Source of the DNA: Vandiemenella viatica
Lineage: Eukaryota > Arthropoda > Insecta > Orthoptera > Morabidae
DNA length: 64,000 bases
Assembly: GCA_031002005.1 (NCBI GenBank)
Contig: CM061921.1
Location: 179,498,935 to 179,562,934, forward strand
Direction: 5' to 3'
Both the position numbers and the translations under genes were made by a program. Shown one piece after another: positions 59,818-64,000 of this stretch. A model generated the notes under the pieces. The model ran no database searches and had not been told where the DNA came from. It saw only the letters and a list, made by a program, of their open reading frames with translations. Position 1 is the first letter of the stretch; every line of letters begins with the position of its first letter.

Positions 59818-60778
59818 CTAATCTTGCTGTGAACAATCAATTGCAGCAAAAGGTACAGTTGCGTCACATTTTAATAGCGTGGATGGAAGATTTTGTTTAT
59901 AGTAATACTGTTGGAATCTTGTATAACTGTCATACAGCACTGTGGTTTTGTTTTTCTTAAAGTCTAAATTCATGTTTTTGTAGGTGTATGGCACATCATT
60001 TAGGAACATTTTGATATTGATGAGGTTGTATTGGTAAAATGTAGATGCACTTCTTTCCGAGTTGCGTTTCATTTTCATTTGTAGTTGTAGAACAACGAAC
60101 CTACTTTTCTCCAGCTGCGTTGATGTTCTCAACGATCAAATTTGGGTCTTAATTACAGGAAACAATGGATATATCAGCAGATCTCAACTTTTGAAATAAA
60201 TGTGCTGTAACTTTCCACTCTCTACAATACTAAGTAAAGCTAGTTTCCCTCTTTCACCTACTTGCACTTGGGGCATCTTCCATGCAAGTTAACTGATGAT
60301 AAGTTTACTCTTTTGAGTTTTGAATTTGCATGTATGTATAAATTTGCTTCATCCCTAACACGAATCAGTTTTACATTTGCAATCATCCAAATAAGGCCTT
60401 CATAAAACCCAAAAGTATACTCAGTTGTATATATACATCGATGTAACCATTTCAAAGATATCATGGGTCCCGTCATGCATTGCTCAACACACCAGTATAT
60501 ATAGAGTCAGCAGAAATTAGCGCCTTCATTTTGCTGGTGATCCCGACGTTTTCATTATGCTCTATTAAGTTTGTACAGAATTTCTCAAAGAGAAATGCGA
60601 ATGTATTGAATGTGAAATGTGAATTTGTAGTTTCTGTTCCATCTGATCTGATGAAGCTTCTTAAATATGCAACAGCTTTCGAACGGCAGTATAAATGTGG
60701 TTGTTGACTCAAAAACTGTTTACATGTCACGGACTCTTCAAATTTCCAACCAGAAGTTATATCGACTACATTGTCCAT
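59818..60778 (-). pseudogene. Major capsid protein-like relic (double jelly-roll type)
   Basis: Three minus-strand stretches in different frames: 60778-60473 (starts MDNVVDITSGWKFEESV), 60476-60258 and 60132-59818. The last carries LEKSRFVVLQLQMK, a NMNLDFKKNK stretch and FAAIDCSQQD, features of the Polinton-type major capsid. The readable length (~320 codons) is well below a full capsid, so the C-terminal part is missing and the frame is shifted at least twice. The protein would form the virion shell; this copy cannot. Confidence 0.7.
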
Positions 60779-60879
60779 TTTTTACGGTATAGCCTAACGA
60801 CTGTAGGAAGAGCACGTTAGTAGGTTTCAATCGTTTTGCAGCCAGTTGGCAACTGACAACTGTTTAAGCTTGTGGCCTC

Positions 60880-61530
60880 TTATTATAAGAAGCGCCATTC
60901 TTCGTGTGCAATCTCAGATTAGTTTTTTCTCCTCGGAAATCCACTAAATTACCGTTCTGGTCTATCACTCTAATCTAAATGTTATTGAGCGTATTCACCA
61001 TGATTAAGAGGTAGGTGATATTAGGGGTTACTTTTACAATCTCGTACCCTGGCGCCACTGTTGGGAAAAACAGTATGTTCCAGCTTATCGTTGACGTAAT
61101 TTCCTTTAAATAACTATACTCTATACATATCGCATTCATTCTGAATACCTGTACAGCGTAGTCCGAGGTATGAATTATAGGTTTCAAATATTCGAGCTGT
61201 GATCCACTTGAGTTTGGTCAAGCGAAATCGATTACCACTGCACTTGAATGAATTGTTGTTTGCTCTAATAACCAGCTTCTCTTTATTAGTGTGCTGAACC
61301 AAATAATTTACCAAGTTGTCAGTGTTATAAAATCCTTTCGGTATATCAATCATCTTACTCTTGGAGTAATGAAATTTAAAAATTTTCTCGTATGTTCGGA
61401 ATCGAATTGTAAGTTCGAAAATCTATTAACCCGATTGTGTACTAGCCTTGGTTCTAACCTATCAGCGGAAAGTAATCACAGCTCAAAATTGAATTGTTGC
61501 CAGATAAGCAGAGCGCCACAGATATCATGT
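60880..61530 (-). pseudogene. Minor capsid (penton)-like relic
   Basis: Minus strand 61353-61114 encodes MIDIPKGFYNTDNLVNYL and RANNNSFKCSGNRF. 61187-60975 encodes FFPTVAPGYEIVKVTPN, and after a stop the strand reads RVIDQNGNLVDFRGE (near 60950). An upstream part near 61440-61530 is readable only in pieces. Several stops and frame changes are present. In the family it sits at capsid vertices. Placement between protease and major capsid supports the call. Confidence 0.68.
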
Positions 61531-61559
61531 TACCCTTAGAATGTTCCATGTAAATCTGA

Positions 61560-61845
61560 TGTCATACGGTATACTTTGATGTTGGAATCACAAATGCCAA
61601 ATAAGTGTTCGCCAAATTTCTGGTGTCGTTGCACGTCGTACAGTATTCTGTTCTCTGCAGAATACATTTATAATTCGAATGGTGGAGGTAAGCCACCAAA
61701 ATTATCGAAATATTTAACTACACCGTCCTAGTATTTGATTTATGCAGCCCAATGTTCTCCAGCATTTTCCAAGTTCACGATTCCACATTCACATTCAGAA
61801 TTCTTGTCATGTAATGCATTATACATGAATACACCTCGAAAATGT
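61560..61845 (-). pseudogene. Adenain-type cysteine protease-like relic
   Basis: One minus-strand frame reads RGVFMYNALHDK, CGIVNLENAGEHWAA (His at 61752-61754), YFDNFGGLPPP (near 61698) and FGEHLFGIC (near 61600). The order His, acidic residue in the YFD-FG block, then the Cys block fits the adenovirus protease fold. Three in-frame stops lie between the blocks, and the expected nucleophile Cys position is occupied by Phe in FGEHLFG, so it is dead. The enzyme would mature capsid proteins. Confidence 0.68.
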
Positions 61846-61850
61846 GGTAT

Positions 61851-62159
61851 ACACAAACGCTTTATTTATGGGCATACTAGTTAACTCGACAGACATTGTC
61901 CTGTCCAAATTTCAATAAATTTGTTTTGTTAATTTGTGAAAAGCTGTTGAAAATGTGTAAACAAAGTAAAAATTAGGGAGAAACAACATATTTCTGAGTG
62001 ATCATTGTATTTATTAAGAATTTTGTCCATGGTTATTCAACTTGAGGAGGAGTACAACAACTCCATGGAAGGTTGGGTCTGGTCAACTACGGTATCGGTA
62101 ATTTAATATATCACCGCCTCACAGAACCCCCCCCCCCCTCCCCCATCACTACGCCACCA
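61851..62159. other. AT-rich DNA grading into a poly-C tract
   Basis: Nothing recognised; a C-run near 62128 marks the change to GC-rich DNA. Confidence 0.5.
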
Positions 62160-63835
62160 CCTTAGGAAGTGGACTCTTCCGAAATACCCGCCATTACAGC
62201 GGGGACGGTGAGCAAGGCGCGTTTCGCCACCCTCTTAAAGGGTGCCCACGGGGAAGCGCGAGGAGCTAGCGCCCGCCACGAACCAGGCCGAAGACCCTTC
62301 CAAAACCTGGCCGTATAACTTAAGCATATCCGCTATTCTCGCGTGCGCTCGGCCCCGCCCACTCCCGTAGCAGACCGAGCAACAACGCGGGATTGCCCTT
62401 GGCACACGCCTCCCAGCCGCCGACAGCAGCACGAAGCCGCCGGCCAGCCACCAGGCCACGCGCTACGGGGCAAGCTCCTAGTGAGTGTTCCCCCGCAATG
62501 GGATCCCACACACTCGTCCAAGCTTCGCGGATACCGTCGTAATGCACGATCGCGCCGAAGCGCTCAATGGCGTCACTGCCCCGCCAGGGTCAGATCTTCG
62601 GACCCCTGCACTACCAGTCCCCTCATATACATAAGAGGACCTATTTTGTCAGCAAATGGCTCATACCGGCGGCAAGTGGAGCACAAGTTCCTTGATCACT
62701 GATCACTGGTCCCAGCGAGGGCCAATCTGTACAATCTGGATACGACCCCGGCCGTCGCCAGATCACACCAGCTTACCGGTATCGTCCGTTGCCTCCCATC
62801 AGGGTCGCGTCACCTCCCTCCACCACGGGTCCTACTGCCGTGATCCTACAGTCTTACTGCCCGGGCGTAGGCAATGAGTGCCACCGGCGGGAGGGCTGCA
62901 CCACGTCACCCCACAACGATCCCAGTCTTCCGTAGACCAGAATCACTGGTCCGTTTGTTTGGTCCATACCGGCGGCAGGGGGACCACTTCAATTGATCAC
63001 AGACGCCCACCTCAGCAGCAACCGCACCCGAAAACCGACATGCGACCCCACCTTCTATCGGCAGACGCCGGCTTACCGGTACCGTTTTGAGTGAGACCAT
63101 TCTGCAGGGCACACACTCATCTCCCTGAACCCCGTCCGGAGTTAAGTCGGAGTATTCGAGGCATCGGCACAGTGTGCATTCCCAGCGGCAGGGTGCACCG
63201 CATCCCTGCTTGTCGTCGCCCAGTGTTACCTGGGGAGATTCCCGGTACCATCCGCCAGGCCTCTGCGGCTTGGCCAATGCGAACCTTCCTCACCAATTAC
63301 TTGGTGCAGTCTCCACGACGCGGCGTCGCCGCGGACTCGCAGAAATCCTCCGCACCACAGGTGCCTAAGGCGCAGACTTGCGGAACCTTCCTCACCAATT
63401 ACTTGGTGCAGTCTCCGCGCCGACCTCCGGGAACCTGGGTACGCCATACCCGTATCCAAGCCCCGGGCAGCAAAGGAGCCTGGAGCACTAAGTATTTCTA
63501 CACCCCAAGAAGCTCATTACGACCGAAGCCGGCTTGGTACTCTTGTTAGCAGAAAATGAAATCTCCCGCAACGTTGGAAGAGTTGCCGTCGGGGATTAAG
63601 TCCCCTACCACACATTCAATACAGCCGGGGACCCCGTTACCCAGATACCAAACCCGAACTGTTTTACGGGTATTCGCCGCGCGGTCAGCCGGGGCTAGTC
63701 TCGGATACTAGGACTTGGGCACGGCCAAGTCCCGACACTTCAAACGACTGCCTCCTGCGGAGTACCCTCCCCGTGGACATTGGGCCACCAGCCCGTATCC
63801 ATCCCAATTGGCGCGAAGGCCTAATATTCTCTTGT
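62160..63835. repeat. GC-rich block of unknown nature with internal repeats
   Basis: Base composition changes abruptly from AT-rich to strongly GC-rich. Internal direct repeats: GGAACCTTCCTCACCAATTA (63281 and 63381, continuing for ~35 bases); a CATACCGGCGGCA block (62663 and 62967); a GCTTACCGGTA block (62770 and 63070); TCTTGTTAGC (63541 and 63831). Frames up to 152 codons exist on both strands but show no domain. It may be the 5' part of an unrecognised retroelement or satellite-like DNA. Confidence 0.5.
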
Positions 63836-63869
63836 TAGCGAGGCTTCCCTTGCAGCGTTTGAAGAGTGT

Positions 63870-64000
63870 AGATAACTTTTGTTCCATATTTGTTTAACAG
63901 CGCTAGTAGTCTGTTGGTCTTCAGCAACCGTCACATGAGGAAGTTCCTTCTGTGTTAATTTAATTTAATGTGTGTTGATAGCTTTTGTTCCATATTTGCT
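63870..64000 (+). mobile_element. 5' end of a second CR1-like LINE, cut by window edge
   Basis: GTCTTCAGCAACCGTCACATGAGG, then TTAATTTAATTTAATGTGTG and TTTTGTTCCATATTTGCT, parallel the 5' UTR repeats at 180-480 in order and wording. Coding would lie to the right of the window. Confidence 0.6.

Larger units (their letters stand above)
59800..61850 (-). mobile_element. Polinton/adintovirus-like module (protease, minor and major capsid), decayed
   Basis: Three adjacent minus-strand relics in the order protease, minor capsid, major capsid, each with multiple stops or frameshifts. This set is the morphogenesis module of Polinton/Maverick elements and the related adintoviruses. I found no DNA polymerase B, integrase, packaging ATPase or terminal repeat in the flanks, so it is a fragment. 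Confidence 0.72.

Noticed and set aside
62343..63549. Proteins of 119 and 152 codons in the GC-rich block
   Set aside because: High GC makes random open frames likely; both strands are open, there is no domain, and the frames run across repeats.

Overview
The window looks like an insect (or closely related arthropod) nuclear genome. It is AT-rich and contains no intact host gene that I can recognise. It holds broken copies of a mitochondrial genome in the ancestral insect gene order, plus arthropod-type mobile elements: a CR1-like LINE, DD41D and Tc1-type mariners, hAT, Tigger/pogo, Ty3/Gypsy, Penelope-like fragments, tRNA-derived SINEs and a Polinton-like capsid module. The order cox2-trnK excludes the trnD/trnK swap of acridid grasshoppers; I do not name a species.

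Bases 1 to about 43131 are a nuclear mitochondrial insertion (NUMT) longer than one mitochondrial genome. Copy 1 runs from trnK at base 1 through cox2, cox1, trnY/C, control region, rrnS, rrnL, nad1, cytb, nad6, nad4L, nad4, nad5, nad3, cox3, atp6 and atp8 back to trnK at 23794. It then reads directly into copy 2 (cox2, cox1, control region, rrnS, rrnL, nad1, cytb), which stops near 43131. All genes are decayed, and no nad2 was recognised.

The NUMT has been a landing site for later insertions: a CR1-like LINE (161-4389), a ~165-bp repeat array carrying a DD41D mariner (12353-14560), a long-TIR MITE (16419-16865), a hAT element (18902-22719), a Penelope-like fragment (~22901-23122), LINE and SINE fragments (25656-26330), a perfect 46-bp palindrome (27090-27203), a repeat of unknown class (27600-28437), a Tigger element (28678-36246) carrying a young Gypsy element (30236-35975), a repeat-flanked insertion with a 1000-N gap (38791-40800) and a hAT-like element (42003-43062). 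Target-site duplications define several of these to the base, and the diverged NUMT copy shows the empty site.

From 43132 to about 62150 the DNA is AT-rich and non-coding, with LINE fragments, tRNA-like SINEs, Tc1 relics and two further hAT-like elements (50241-55140 and 56600-57883). At 59800-61850 on the minus strand lies a decayed Polinton/adintovirus-like module: adenain-type protease, minor capsid, major capsid. From 62160 to 63835 there is an unexplained GC-rich block with internal repeats, followed by the 5' end of a second LINE related to the one at 161.

The only near-intact coding sequences are the Gypsy gag and pol and ORF1 of the first LINE.
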